The position numbers and the translations under genes were made by a program. Positions 1 to 16,430 of a stretch of 64,000 bases of DNA are shown piece after piece. Every line of letters starts with the position of its first letter. Position 1 is the stretch's first letter. Below the pieces are notes generated by a model. It had not been told where the DNA came from. It saw only the letters and a program-made list of their open reading frames with translations, and did not search any database. Source of the DNA: Pseudomonas poae (lineage in GTDB: Bacteria; Pseudomonadota; Gammaproteobacteria; Pseudomonadales; Pseudomonadaceae). The stretch lies in the NCBI GenBank assembly GCA_028869255.1, contig CP110972.1, positions 3,043,001 through 3,107,000 on the forward strand, in the 5' to 3' direction.

Positions 1-3301
<3,301 letters not shown>

Positions 3302-3305
<4 letters not shown>

Positions 3306-6300
3306 AGGACGATCTCCATTCGTTCAGTCATTGCGGCGTAGCCAGCCAGGGTCGGCTGTTCGAATAACGCACGCACATCGGCTTCCATGCCTTCCTGGCG
3401 CAAGCGCCCGATCAAGCTCACGGCGAGCAGCGAGTGCCCGCCCAGTTCAAAGAAATTGTCCTGGCGCCCTACCCGCTCCACATTGAGCAATTCGCCCCAG
3501 AGCCGGGCCAGCAGGGTTTCGGTCTCACCTTGCGGCGCCTCGTACTCACGCACCACCAGCGCGTCCAGGCCAGGCGCCGGCAGGGCCTTGCGGTCGAGCT
3601 TGCCGTTGGGGCTCAGGGGCAACGCCTCCAGGTGCACGAAAATCGCCGGCACCATGAACTCCGGCAGGGACTGCAACAGGTGGCTGCGCAGGTGTTCGAT
3701 AGCCGTCTGCACACCGGTGTAGTAGGCCACCAGCCGGTCTTCGCGGGCCACCACAGCGGCTTCGCCGATGTGCAGATGCTCCAGCAGCCGCGCCTGGATT
3801 TCCCCCAATTCGATACGCAAACCACGGATCTTCACCTGGTCATCGTTGCGCCCCAGGTATTCGAGATTGCCGTCGGGCAGGTAGCGGCCGACGTCGCCCG
3901 TGCGGTACATGCGCCCGCCGGTGAACGGGTCCTTGAGGAAACGTTCGGCGGTCAGTTCCGGGCGGTTCAGGTAACCCCGCGCCACCTGCACACCACCGAT
4001 AAACAACTCGCCGACCACGCCCAGCGGCACCGGTTGCAACTGCGCGTCCAGCACGTACATACGGGTATTGGCGATGGGTTTGCCGATCGGCGTGTTGTCC
4101 GGCACCTCAGGCCGTGCGCAGTTCCAGGCGGTCACGTCCACCGCCGCCTCGGTCGGGCCATACAGGTTGTACAGGCCGATGTCCGGCAATTGCTGCTTGA
4201 AGCGCCGCACCAGGCTGCCCGGCAGCGCTTCGCCGCTGCACATCACGCGCAGCAGCCCGGCGGCCTGGCTGACATCACCGTGGGCCAGGAACACATCAAG
4301 CATCGACGGCACAAAGTGCAGCGTGGTGATCCGTTGCGCCTGGATCACTTCACACAGGTAGGCCGGGTCCTTGTGCCCGTCCGGGCGCGCCATCACCAGG
4401 CGCGCACCGGTGAACAACGGCCAGAAGAACTCCCACACCGACACGTCAAAGCTGAACGGGGTTTTCTGCAACACCGCGTCATCGGCCTTGAGCCCGTAGG
4501 CGTCCTGCATCCACAACAGCCGGTTGACCACCCCGGCGTGTTCGTTGATCACCCCCTTGGGCTGGCCGGTGGAGCCGGAGGTGTAGATCACATAAGCCGG
4601 ATGCTGAGCAGTGAGGCCCGGGACCCGAGGGTTGGTTGCGCTCTGGTGCTGCCAGGTGCACTGGTCGAGGTCGACCACCGGCACCTCGCCCAACCTCTCA
4701 AGGGTTGCGCCTTGGGCCAGCACCACCACCGGTGCGCTGTCTTGCAGCATGTAGGTGATGCGGTCCTGCGGGTAGGCTGGGTCCAGCGGCACATAAGCGC
4801 CACCGGCCTTGAGGATGGCGAACAGGCCGACCACCATCTCCAGGCCACGCTCCAGGCAAATGCCCACCCGCGTCTGCGGCTGCACGCCCACAGTACGCAG
4901 GTGCTGGGCCAGGCGGTTAGCCTGTTCATTGAGCGCCTTGTAGGTCAGGTGCTGGTCACCGGCGATCACCGCCACCGCCTGCGGCGTGCGCTCGACCTGG
5001 GCTTCGAACAAGCCGTGCAGGGTCTGGTCAAGGTTGTAATCCACCGCCGTTGAGTTGAACGCCACCAGCAGTTGTTGCCGCTCGTCATTGCCCAGGATCG
5101 GCAAGCGATTGAGCGCCTGTTGCGGCGCCTGCTCCAGCGCCTCCACCAGACCGACCAGGGCCACCTGCATATAGCCGCACACGCGCTGCGCGTCGATCTG
5201 CGCCAGGGCGGTGACCGTATAACCATCGCCCAGGTCATCCACGTTCAAGGTAAGCGGGTAGTTGGTACGCCCGTCATTGACCAGGGTCTGCATGCCTTCC
5301 CAAGCGTGCTGCGCATCGGCAGAGCGAGTGGCCGCGCCGCGATGGCGATAGTTGAGCATCGAGCTGAACAGCGGCGCCGGGGCGGCCACCCCGCTGCAGC
5401 GCTGGGCCAGGGCCAGGGACGCGTGCTCATGCCCGAGCAAGGCCGTGAGTCGTGCGTGGGTGGACCGCACGGCGGCGCGGGCACCTTGCTCGTCGATGTC
5501 CAGGCGCAGCGGCAAGGTATTGATAAAGACCCCGAGAGCCCGGTCGGCCCCCTCGCCGCCTTGCAGCCGGCCGACCAACACGGTGCCGAACACCACGCTA
5601 TGGCGCCCCGACGTGGCTGCCAGCACCCGGCCCCAGGCCAGATGGAACAGGCTCGCGGTGCTCACCCCCAACAGCCGGGCCTGGGCACGCAGGCGACGGT
5701 TGAGGTCGCTGTCCAGGTGCAGGCAGTGTTCCTCGATAGCGCTGCCGTCGCCGCGCACATCCTGCAAGCCGAAGGGCAAGGTCGGCTCATCGATATCGCC
5801 AAGCATGTCGCGGAAGAACGCTTCGTGTTCCTGCTCGCTCACGCCCAACCGCGCCTGGGCCACGTAGTTACGGTAAGGCATCGGCGCCGCCGCAGGGGCT
5901 GGATGGCCCAGCAGGTAGCCCTGCATTTCACGCAGCACCACATCGAAGGCGGTGTGGTCGAGGGCGATATGGTGATAGAGCAACACCACCACCACGCGCT
6001 GGTTGGCCGGGTCCTGGGCGTACATCAGGCGGATCAGCGGCGCCTGGCTGATATCCAGGCGATAACGCCGCGCATCGAAACGCGCGTGCAGGCCGGCCAG
6101 TACATCGCCTTGCAACTGCAGTTCCTGCACGCTCAACGCCGCCTTGCGCCACACCACTTGCACAGGTTGCGCGAGCCCTTCCCACACCACCCCGGTGCGC
6201 AGGATATCGTGGCGATCGATCACCTGTTGCAGCGCGCAGGCGAAGGCTTGCAGGCGTTCGAGGCTGTCGAACGCCAGGTGCGATTGCAGCAGGTAGGGGT

Positions 6301-9300
6301 CGCCCTGCTCGGCGGTGATGTAGTGGTAGAGAATGCCTTCCTGCAACGGCGCCAGCGGGTAGATATCCTGCACATTGGCGGCGCCGCCGGGAACGCGGCT
6401 GACGATCTGGTCGAGGGTAGATTGGTCGAGATCGACCAGGGGCAACAGGTCCGGCGTGATGCGTACGCAATCCGCCGCAATCCGGTTTTGCGGCACGCGC
6501 ACTTCGCGGCCACTGCCCACGGCAGCGGCCAGGGCGGCCAACGTCGGCTGGCTGAACAACACCCGCACATCGGCGCTGAGGCCGACCTGGCGCATGCGCT
6601 CGATCAGGCTGACCGCCAGCAGCGAATGCCCACCCAGTTCAAAGAAGTGGTCATGGCGCCCCACCTGCTCAACCTGCAACACCTGGGCCCAGATTTGCGC
6701 CAGGCGGGTTTCGACTGCGCCCTGGGGCGCCTCATAGGCACGACTCAGCACCGCGGTCTGATCGGGTTGCGGCAACGCCTTGCGGTCCAGCTTGCCGTTG
6801 GCGGTCAGCGGTAATGCATCGAGCCTGACGTAGGCCACCGGCACCAGCGCGTCGGGGAGCTGCGTTTGCAGGCGCGTACGCAGGGTTTCGAGCGCCAGCG
6901 GGTAATGCTCGGTGAACCAGGCCACCAAGCGACCCTCGCGCACCAGCACCACCGCTTCGCCGACACCTTCAAGTGCCGCCAGGCAGCTCTCGATCTCGCC
7001 CAGTTCAACCCGTACACCACGTACTTTGACCTGGTCATCATTACGGCCCAGGTACTCCAGGTTGCCGTCGGGCAGCCAGCGCACCAGGTCGCCGGTGCGG
7101 TACATGCGTCCATTATTGAAAGGGTCTTGCAGGAAACGTTCGGCGCTCAGTTCGGGGCGGTTCAGGTAGCCCCGCGCCACGCCGTTGCCGCCCACGTACA
7201 GCTCACCCGCGACACCCACCGGCACCGGGCGCAACTGCGCATCCAGCACATACACGCGGGTATTGGCGATCGGCCGGCCGATATGCAACGCCTGCCCGGC
7301 GCGCACGCGGCCGGAGGTGGCGACCACCGTGGCCTCGGTAGGCCCGTAGTTGTTGATCACCGCAAAGCGCCGCTCCTGGGTGAACTGGCGCAAGCGGTCG
7401 CCGCCGATCAGCAGGATACGCAAGGTCGCATGGTGCAGGTTTTGGCTGAAGGCGTACTCGGCCACCGGGGTCGGCAGGAAGCTCACATCCAGCGGCTGCG
7501 CCAGCCACCAGGCCAGCAGTTCGTCGATATTTTCATTACCCACGTCGGCAGGCGGCAAGTGCAGGGTGGCGCCCACGCACAACGCCGGCCAGACCTCCCA
7601 GGCCATCGCGTCGAAACCAAAGCCGGCGACGCTGCTGGTGTGGCTGCGGGCATCCAGACCAAAGGCTTCGCAATGCCAGTGCACCAGGTTTTCCACAGTC
7701 CGATGTTCCACCATCACGCCTTTGGGCTGGCCGGTGGAGCCGGAGGTGTAGATCACATACGCCAGGTGCGCCGGGGTCAGGCCGCCCGGTTGCGGATTGC
7801 TCACGGGACAGTGCTGCCAAGCGGTGTCGTGCAGGTCTATCGTGGCGACCGCCCCGAGCAACGCCCGTGTCGCGGCCTCGGCCAACACCGCCACCGGGGC
7901 GCTGTCCTGCAACAGGTAGGCGATGCGCTCGGCGGGGTATGCCGGGTCGATGGGCACGTAACCCGCGCCGGCCTTGAGAATACCCAGCAGCCCCACCAGC
8001 ATCTGTGGGCCACGACGGCAGCACAGCGCGACGCGGTCATCCGGCTGCACGCCGAGTGCCAGCAGATGATGGGCCAACTGGTTGGCGCGCTGATTGAGTT
8101 GCTGATAGGTCAGGCTTGCATCGCCCTGTTGCACGGCGATTGCGTGAGGCTGGCGCTCGGCCTGGATTTCGAAGGCGCCGTGCACGGTCTGCCCGGTGGG
8201 GAAATCTGCGGCAGTGGCGTTGAATTCATGCAGCAGGGTTTGGTACTCCGCCGCTGGCAGAACCGGCAGTTGGTTGAGTGGGCGGCCGGGCGCCTGTTCC
8301 AAGGCTGCCACCAACTGCTCCACGGCATTTTGCATATAGCCACACAGCCGTTCGGCGCCAATCTGCGGCAGCGCCAGCACGCTCAGGGCAAAACCTGCAC
8401 CCAGGTCATCGACGCTGAGGGTCAGCGGGTAGTTGCTGCGCTCCTCGCCCCCCAGCAGTTGCACGCCTTCCCAGATGCCATGGCCGTCGCGGGCCATTTC
8501 CGCTGGCGTGCTGTGGCGGTAATTGAGCAACGCGCTGAATAACGGCACGCTGACCGGGACGCCGCTGCAACGTTGCGCCAGGGCCAGTGACGCATGCTCA
8601 TGGCCCAGCAGTGCGCTCAAACGCCCGTGGGTAGCCTTGACCGCTGCGGCGGCGCCAGCGGCCAGTTCCACCCGCAGCGGCAAAGTGTTGATGAACATGC
8701 CCAAGGCGCGGTCCGCACCGTCACCCGCTTGCATACGCCCCATCAACACGGTGCCGAACACTACGTCATCACGCCCCGACACCAGCCCCAGCACCTGCGC
8801 CCAGGCCAAGTGCATCAGGCTCGCCGCACTCACACCCAGCAGCCGCGCCTGCTCACGCACACGCAGCGCCAGCCCCGCCTCCAGCGACCGTTCGGCCTCT
8901 TCGATGTCGCGGCCATCACCCTGCACATCGCGTACGCCAAACGGCAAGGTCGGCTCATCGACATCGGCCAGCATTTCGCGGAAGAACTGCTCGTGCTCCT
9001 CCACACTCACCCCCAGGCGCGCCTGGGCCACGTAATTGCGAAACGGCGCGGGCGCGGGCAAGCCCTGCGCCTGGCCAAACAGAAACGCACGCATCTCCTG
9101 GCCGACCACTTCCATGGCGGTATGGTCCAGCGCCAAGTGGTGGAACAACAGGATCGCCGCAACCCGCTGGTTGGCCGGGTCCTGGGCGTAAACCATGCGC
9201 AGCAGCGGCGCTTGAGTGATGTCCAGGCGGTAATGACGGGCATCGAAACGTGCGTGCAGTTGCTCGATGATGTCGCCGTCGGCCGGGTCCACCGTCATTT

Positions 9301-12300
9301 CCTGCACCGACAGCCGGGCATCACGCCACACCACCTGCACCGGGCTGTCCAGCCCTTCCCAGACCACGCCGGTGCGCAGGATATCGTGCCGCGCCACCAC
9401 CTGTTGCAGCGCGCCCATAAACCCGTGCAAACGCTCCAGGCTGTCAAACGCCATGCGCGATTGCAGCAGGTACGGGTCGCCCTGCTCGGCGCTGATATGG
9501 TGGTAGAGAATGCCTTCCTGCAGGGGCGCCAGCGGGTAGATGTCCTGAATATTCACCGCGCCACCCGGCACGCTGGCGACCACCCGGTCGATGGCGGCCT
9601 GGTCGAGTTGCACCAGGGTCAGCATCGACGGTGTGATCCGCGTGCTGCCCGCAGTAATGCCATTCGCCGGCACCACTACCTCACGCCCGCTGCCCACCGC
9701 CGCCGCCAACGCCGCGAGGCTTGGCTGGCTGAACAGCACGCGCACGTCGGCGCTGAGGCCTACCTGGCGCATGCGTTCGATCAGGCTGACCGCCAACAGC
9801 GAATGCCCGCCCAGCTCAAAGAAATGATCATGACGCCCGACGCGCTCAAGTTTGAGCACGTCCTGCCAGATCTGCGCCAGCAGCTGTTCCACCTCGCCTT
9901 CCGGCGCCTCATAGCCACGGCTGAGCAACGCACTCTGGTCCGGCACCGGCAAGCCCTTGCGGTCGAGCTTGCCGTTGGCGGTCAGCGGCAACAGTTCCAG
10001 CCAGACATAGGCCGACGGCACCATGTAGTCAGGCAAGCGCGCTTGCAGATGGGCGCGCAACGCTTCGATATCCAGCGCGGCCGGGGCGGTGTAGTAAGCC
10101 ACCAGGCGCTTGTCGCCAGGCTCGTCTTCGCGGGCCAGCACCACGGCGTCTTTCACCCCGGGGAACGCGGCCAGGCAGGCTTCGATCTCGCCGGGCTCGA
10201 TGCGAAAACCCCGAATCTTCACTTGCAGGTCATTACGCCCCTGGTACAGCAAGGTACCGTCGGCCTGCCAGCAGGCGAGGTCGCCGCTGCGGTACAGCAG
10301 GCCAGCGCCGAAGGGGTTCGGGATAAATTTTTCGGCGGTCAGTTGCGGCTGGTTCAAATACCCTGTGGCCACGCCCGCGCCACCGATATACAGCTCACCC
10401 ACCACCCCCAACGCCACCGGTTGCCGGCGCGCATCCAGCACGTAAACCTGGGCATTCGCAATCGGCCGGCCAATCGGGATACCACCCTCGCCCACCTCAG
10501 TAATCGCGAACGTGGTGGAGAACGTGGTGGCTTCGGTCGGCCCGTAGCCGTTGAGCAGGTGTTGCGGCTTGCCGTGCTTGAGCACGCGGCCGATCACCAG
10601 TGGGTCGAGCACATCACCGCCGACGATCAGGTAACGCAACTGACGGAACGCCGGCATCAGCGCATCAGCGTACTGGTGGAACAGCCCGGCGGTCATCCAC
10701 AGCACGCTGACGGCCTGCTCCTGCAACAGCACGGCAAAGGCGGCCTGGGAGAGCAATTCCGCCTGCTCGACCACCACCACACAGCCGCCGTTGAGCAACG
10801 GCGCCCAGACCTCGAGGGTGCTGGCGTCGAAGGCCGGGTTGGAGGCGAAGGCCACGCGGTCACGTGTGTTGAAATCGGCATAGCCGTTGTTGATCACCAG
10901 GCGCGAAATGGCACGGTGCGGCACTTGCACGCCTTTGGGCGCCCCGGTGGAACCGGACGTATAGAGGATGTACGCGACGCTTTGCGAAGACACTGCCAGC
11001 TCGGGGTTGAGCGACGACAGCGCCTCAAGATTCAGATCAGCCAGGCTACTCAGCACCCGGCGCGCGCCACTGTCCTGCACGATAAACGCCTGGCGCTCGA
11101 CCGGCGCGTTGACGTCCAGCGGCACATACACTGCCGCGCACTTGAGGATCGCCAGCTGGCAAACCAGCAGGTCCAGGGAACGCGGCAGCGCGATGGCCAC
11201 ACTTTCCCCCGGCTGCACGCCTTGGCCGATCAGGTGATGGGCCAGCCGATTGGCACGGCGGTTGAGGTCGCGGTAGCTCAGGGACAACTGCCCCTGCACC
11301 GCCGCCACCGCTTCGGGATGGGCCAGCACCTGGGCTTCAAACAGTTGCTGCACGCACAGGTGCGCCGGGTAGTCACGGGCGGTCGCGTTGAAACCCTCCA
11401 GCAGTTGCCGGCGTTCGGCGGCGGGCACTATCGACACGGCCATAAGCGGCGTGGTCGGCGCCTGTTGCAACGCGCTCACCACATGGCGTAGCGCGGTCAG
11501 CATGTAGTCGCCCACGCGCTGCACATCCAGGGTGGCCACCCCTTGTACGGTCAGGGAAAAACCTGTGCCGAGGTCATCGACATTGAGCACCAGCGGGTAG
11601 TTGCTGCGCTCTTCGGAGCTGAGGATTTCAATCCCGGACGCACTGAACGGGCTCGCCCCCGGGGCCTCATCGGCGGCGCTGTGACGGTAGTTGAGCAGTG
11701 TACTGAACAACGGCAGCGAACCCGGCACCCCACTGCAACGCTGGGCCAGGGACAACGAGGCGTGTTCATGCCCAAGCAATTGCGCAAGGCGTGCATGGGT
11801 GGCGCGCACCCCGGCCTGCACCCCGACGGCGCCCAGGCTGACCCGCAGCGGCAAGGTATTGATAAACATCCCGAGTGCCCGGTCGGCCCCCTCGCCGCCC
11901 TGCATACGGCCCAAAAGCACCGTACCGAACACCACCTCTTGCTGGCCCGAGACCTGCCCCAGCACCTGTGCCCAGGCCAGGTGCACCAGGCTCGCGCTGC
12001 TGACCCCCAGTTGCCGCGCCTGTTCGCGCAGGCCAAGGCTGAGTGCCGGCTCCAGCGGCAGATGCGCCTCGACAATCCCGCTGCCGTCGCCATTCACGTC
12101 CTGCAAGCCGAAGGCCAGGGTCGGTTCGTCGATATCACCCAGCATTTCGCTGAAAAACGCTTCGTGTTGCGCCTGGCTGACCCCGAGCCGCGCCTGGGCC
12201 ACGTAATTGCGGTACTGCACCGCGTCGGCCAGTTGCGCATGGCTGCCGGACAGGCTGGCGCTCATCTCCTGCACCAGCACGTGCAAGGCGGTGTGGTCCA

Positions 12301-15300
12301 GCAGGATATGGTGCAGCAGCAGGATGCCGACGTAGCGCCCCTCCTCCTGGGCATAGCCAAAATGCATCAGCGAGGCCCGCGTCAGGTCCAGGCGGAAGTG
12401 GCGCGGGTCAAAACGTTGTTGCAGCTGCGCCAGGGCATCCGCGCCCTGGGTGTCGACCCGCTCCACCGCCAGCGGCGCCTGGCGCCACACCACTTGCACC
12501 GGCTCGTTGAGGCCCTCCCAGAGGATCGCGGTGCGCAGGATGTCATTGCGTTCGATCACGTGCTGCAACGCCTGGATAAAGGCGTCCACCGCCGTCTGGT
12601 CGTTGAAGCTGAACTGCACCTGCAATACGTAGGGATCACCCTCCGTGGTTGCCAGGTGGTGGTACAGAATGCCCGCCTGCAGCGGCGCAAGGCCGTAGAT
12701 ATCCTGCACATTGCTGATGCCGCCGGGCACGCTGTGGATGATGTGGTCGAGGGCGGCCTGGTCCACTTCCACCAGCGGCACCATGTCCGGAGTGATCTGC
12801 CGGCTGGCCGGGGTGATCAGGTTGACGGGCACCTGCACCTGGTGCTGCCCGCCCACCGCAGCGGCCAGCGCCGCCAACGTCGGCCGGCCGAACAGCACGC
12901 GCACGTCGGCGGCGAGGTCGACCTGGCGCATGCGCTCAATCAGCTTGACCGCCAGCAGGGAATGGCCGCCCAGTTCAAAAAAGTTGTCATCGCGCCCGAC
13001 CTGGTCGAGCTTGAGCAGGTCTTGCCAGATTGCAGCGATGGCCATTTCTACCGCGCCTTGTGGCGCTGCGTAACCTCGACGGGCCAGGGCCTCGGCATCG
13101 GGCGCGGGCAAGGCCTTGTGGTCGAGCTTGCCGTTGGGCGTCAGCGGGAAGGCATCCAGGCGCACAAAGGCACTCGGCACCATGTGTTCGGCCAGGCTCA
13201 GCAGCAGGTGGTCGCGCAGGCCGGCGACAGGGAGTTCGCCCTCGGCAATCACGTAGGCCACCAGGCGCTTGTCCCCCGGTTCGTCTTCTCGGGCGATGAC
13301 CACCGCGTCACGCACGCCCTGGGCGGTGGTCAGGTGGGCCTGGATCTCGCCGAGTTCGATGCGAAAGCCACGGATCTTCACCTGGTCATCGTTACGCCCC
13401 AGGTACTCGACGCTGCCGTCGGCCAGCATGCGCCCGAGGTCGCCGGTCTTGTACATCCGCAGGCCGGTGGCCGGGTCGGCCAGGAAGCGTTCGGCGGTCA
13501 GCGCGTCGCGGTTCAGGTAACCTCGCGCCACACCGGCGCCGCCCACGTACAGCTCGCCCACCACGCCAAACGGCAGCGGCTCGCGGCGCTCATCCAGCAC
13601 GTACAGTTGCAAGTCGGGAATGCGCACGCCAATCGGGCTGGCACCCACCCGCTGCGCATCCGCCGCGTGCAACGCGTAATACGTCACGTGCACGGTGGTT
13701 TCGGTGATGCCGTACATGTTCACCAGTTGCGTGTCGGCGTTGATCGCGCGGGCGTACCAGGGTTTGAGCATGCCTGGCTCCAGCGCTTCACCGCCGAAAA
13801 TCACCTGGCGCAAGGAGTGCGCCCGAGGGTTCTGGCCTTGGGCGGCGATCAATTGGCGAAAGGCGCTGGGCGTCTGGTTGAGGATGCTCACGCCGGCGTC
13901 GCAGAGCAGCGTGTAGCACGCATCCGGCGAACGACTGACCAGTTGCGGCACGATCAGCAACTGGCCGCCATGCATCAGCGCGCCCCAGATTTCCCACACC
14001 GAAAAGTCAAAGGCAAAGGAATGGAACAGGGCCCACACATCGCGGCTGCTGAAGCCGAACCAGTGTCGGGTGGCGCTGAACAGACGTGCCACCTGACGGT
14101 GTTCGATCATCACGCCCTTGGGCTGGCCGGTGGAGCCGGAGGTGTAAATCACGTAGGCCAGGCTCGACGGGCTGACCGCCACCCGCGGGTTGACGATGGA
14201 CTCACCGCGCAGGCCATTCAAATCGATCTGCGCCAGGCCGCCCACCAGGTGGCGGGTGTCGGCCTGCACCAGTACCGCCAGCGGGTCGCTGTCGGCCAGG
14301 GTGTAGGCGATGCGTTCCAACGGATAAGCCGGGTCGATCGGCACATAACCCGCGCCCGCCTTGAGGATACCCAGCAGGCCAATGATCATCTCCGGGCCAC
14401 GCTGCACGCAGATCGCCACGCGATCATCCGGGCGTACACCCTGGGCCAGCAGGCGGTGGGCGACCTGGTTGGCGCGTTCGTTGAGCTGACGGTAGGTGAG
14501 GCGCTGGTTGTCGAAACGCAACGCGATGGCGTCGGGCTGGGCGGCGGCGTGGGCTTCGACTTGCTGGTGGATCAGCGCGTCGTCGGCGTAGGTCTGCGGG
14601 GTGTGGTTGAGGCTGTGCAGCAGGGTGTGGCGCTCGGTGTCGGGCAGGATGTTCAGGCCGCTCAGCGGCATCTCCGGTCGTTGCTCAAGGGCCTCGGCCA
14701 GGCTGCCCAGGGCCGTGTGCAGGTAGCCCGCCACACGCTGCGCGCCGATGGACGCGTCGACCATCACGGTCAGCGCGAAGTCTTCGCCCAGGTCGTCCAC
14801 ATTCACCGTCAGCGGGTAGTTGGTACGCTCCTCGGCGCCCAATACCTGAATGCCCTCGGCCACTTCAATCACTTCGGCCATATCGCCGGCAGCGCTGTGC
14901 CGGTAGTTGAGCATGGCGCTGAACAACGGCGTCGGCGCGGCCACGCCACTGCAACGCTGGGCCAGCGCCAGGGACGCATGCTCATGATTGAGCAAGGTGG
15001 TGAGGCGCTCATGGGTGGCCTTGACCCCGGCGCGCACGCCCTGCCCGCCCACATCCACTCGCAGCGGCAAGGTATTGATGAACATGCCCAAGGCCCGCTC
15101 ACCGCCCTCACCCGCGCCCATGCGCCCGAGCATCACCGTGCCGAACACCACCGCCTCGCGACCGGACACCACCCCCAACACCCGGGCCAACGCCAGGTGC
15201 AGCATGCTCGCCACGCTCACCCCCAACGGCCGCGCCAGGCTGCGCAGGCGCAGGCTCAGAGCGTTGTCGACGGCGATACGCGCCTCGTCGATCCCTTGGC

Positions 15301-16213
15301 CATCGCCCTGCACATCCTGCAAGCCGAACGGCAAGGTTGGCGCATCGATATCGGCCAGCATCTCGCGGAAAAATTCTTCGTGTTCCTGCTCGCTGACGCC
15401 GTGGCGCACCTGGGCGATATAACCGCGAAACGGCACCGGCTCAGCGGCCTGGGCCTGCTGACCGGCCAGGTACAGCTGGATTTCATGGCGCACCACATCG
15501 AGGGCGGTGTGGTCGAGGATGGTGTGATGGAACAGCAGCATGGCCACCACACGCCCGTTGGCCGGGTCATCGGCAAACACCAGGCGCAGCAGCGGCGCCT
15601 GGGCCAGGTCCATGCGGTAGGTACGTGCGTCAAAGGTGTTCAACAAGCGCTCGAGGACGTTACCACCGCTCACATGCGCCTCGTCACAGGCCAGGCTCGC
15701 CTTGCGCCACACCACTTGCAGCGGCTCGTCGAGACGTTCCCAGGCCATGGACGTACGCAGGATGTCGTGGCGGTCGATCACCCACTGCAGCGCCTCGGCA
15801 AAGGTTTGCAAACGCGCCCGGCTGTCGAATACAAACTGCGCATGCAACACGTAGGGGTCGCCTTGCTGGGCCGACAGATGGTGGTACAGCATGCCTTCCT
15901 GCAGCGGCGCCAGCGGGTAGATGTCCTGCACATTGGCCGCCCCACCGGGGATGGCGGCGACGATGCGGTCGATGGCGGCCTGATCGAGGCTGACCAGGGG
16001 CAGCATGGCTGGCGTGATGCGGTAGGCCGGGCTCAGCCAGTCACCGCCATGCTCGGCTACCCACTCGAGCAAGCGGGGTTTGTGGGCGATCAGTTGATCC
16101 CACACTGCGTCATCCAGCGCTTCGTCGTCGCCCAGGATGATCAGGTCGCCTTCCTCCAGTTGCAGACGGATCGCGTGGGTGGAAATCGCTGCCAATAATT
16201 CGCTGAACTGCAT
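3302..16213 (-). CDS. viscB: Viscosin-type lipopeptide synthetase ViscB/MassB, four modules (Thr-Val-Leu-Ser)
   Basis: Four-module non-ribosomal peptide synthetase of about 4,300 residues: a TubC-like docking domain (~1-55), then four condensation-adenylation-carrier modules with no separate epimerase and no thioesterase. Carrier GGHSLL motifs fall near residues 1081, 2136, 3194 and 4257. Pocket residues read D-F-W-N-I-G-M-V-H (Thr), D-A-L-W-I-G-G-T-F (Val-like), D-A-W-F-L-G-N-V-V (Leu) and D-V-W-H-M-S-L-V-D (Ser). Thr-Val-Leu-Ser equals residues 3-6 of viscosin and massetolide. Condensation domains 1-3 carry HHLSAQQGD, HHLATTEGD and HHISAEQGD (dual epimerisation/condensation type); the fourth has HYITAEQGD. 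I chose ATG 16213 because it is preceded by GGCAGG and opens directly into the docking domain; an in-frame GTG lies 24 bp upstream. The first domain expects an acyl-dipeptide from a viscA-type enzyme that is not in this window. Peptide identity is inferred from the codes. Confidence 0.9.
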
Positions 16214-16430
16214 GGGGTAACCTGCCTGATAAGTCACGGTGGAGAAGAAAGTCCGTTTTCAGCTGCCGTCTGGATCGCTGTTGTTTCGCCCTGGGTGGAA
16301 TTGCGGGCGCAGCCGGGGGGCTGGAGGGCTTCCGGCAGGGTTGGGAAATTAAGGGATTTGGGGGGTGGGGGGTGACATGGGAAGCGGGGACAAGGGTTGG
16401 TTGGGTTGGGGTGGCGTGGCTTGGCGTGTA
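16214..16430. other. Upstream region of viscB, no gene seen
   Basis: About 217 bp before viscB. It contains runs of C and G on the viscB coding strand and the GGCAGG ribosome site just before the ATG. I find no convincing sigma-70 hexamers, PvdS box or LuxR-type dyad by eye, so regulation of viscB cannot be read from here. Confidence 0.4.

Noticed and set aside
11543..16198. 1,551-codon open frame on the plus strand
   Set aside because: Antisense shadow of viscB, of the same low-information composition as the other plus-strand frames opposite synthetase genes.
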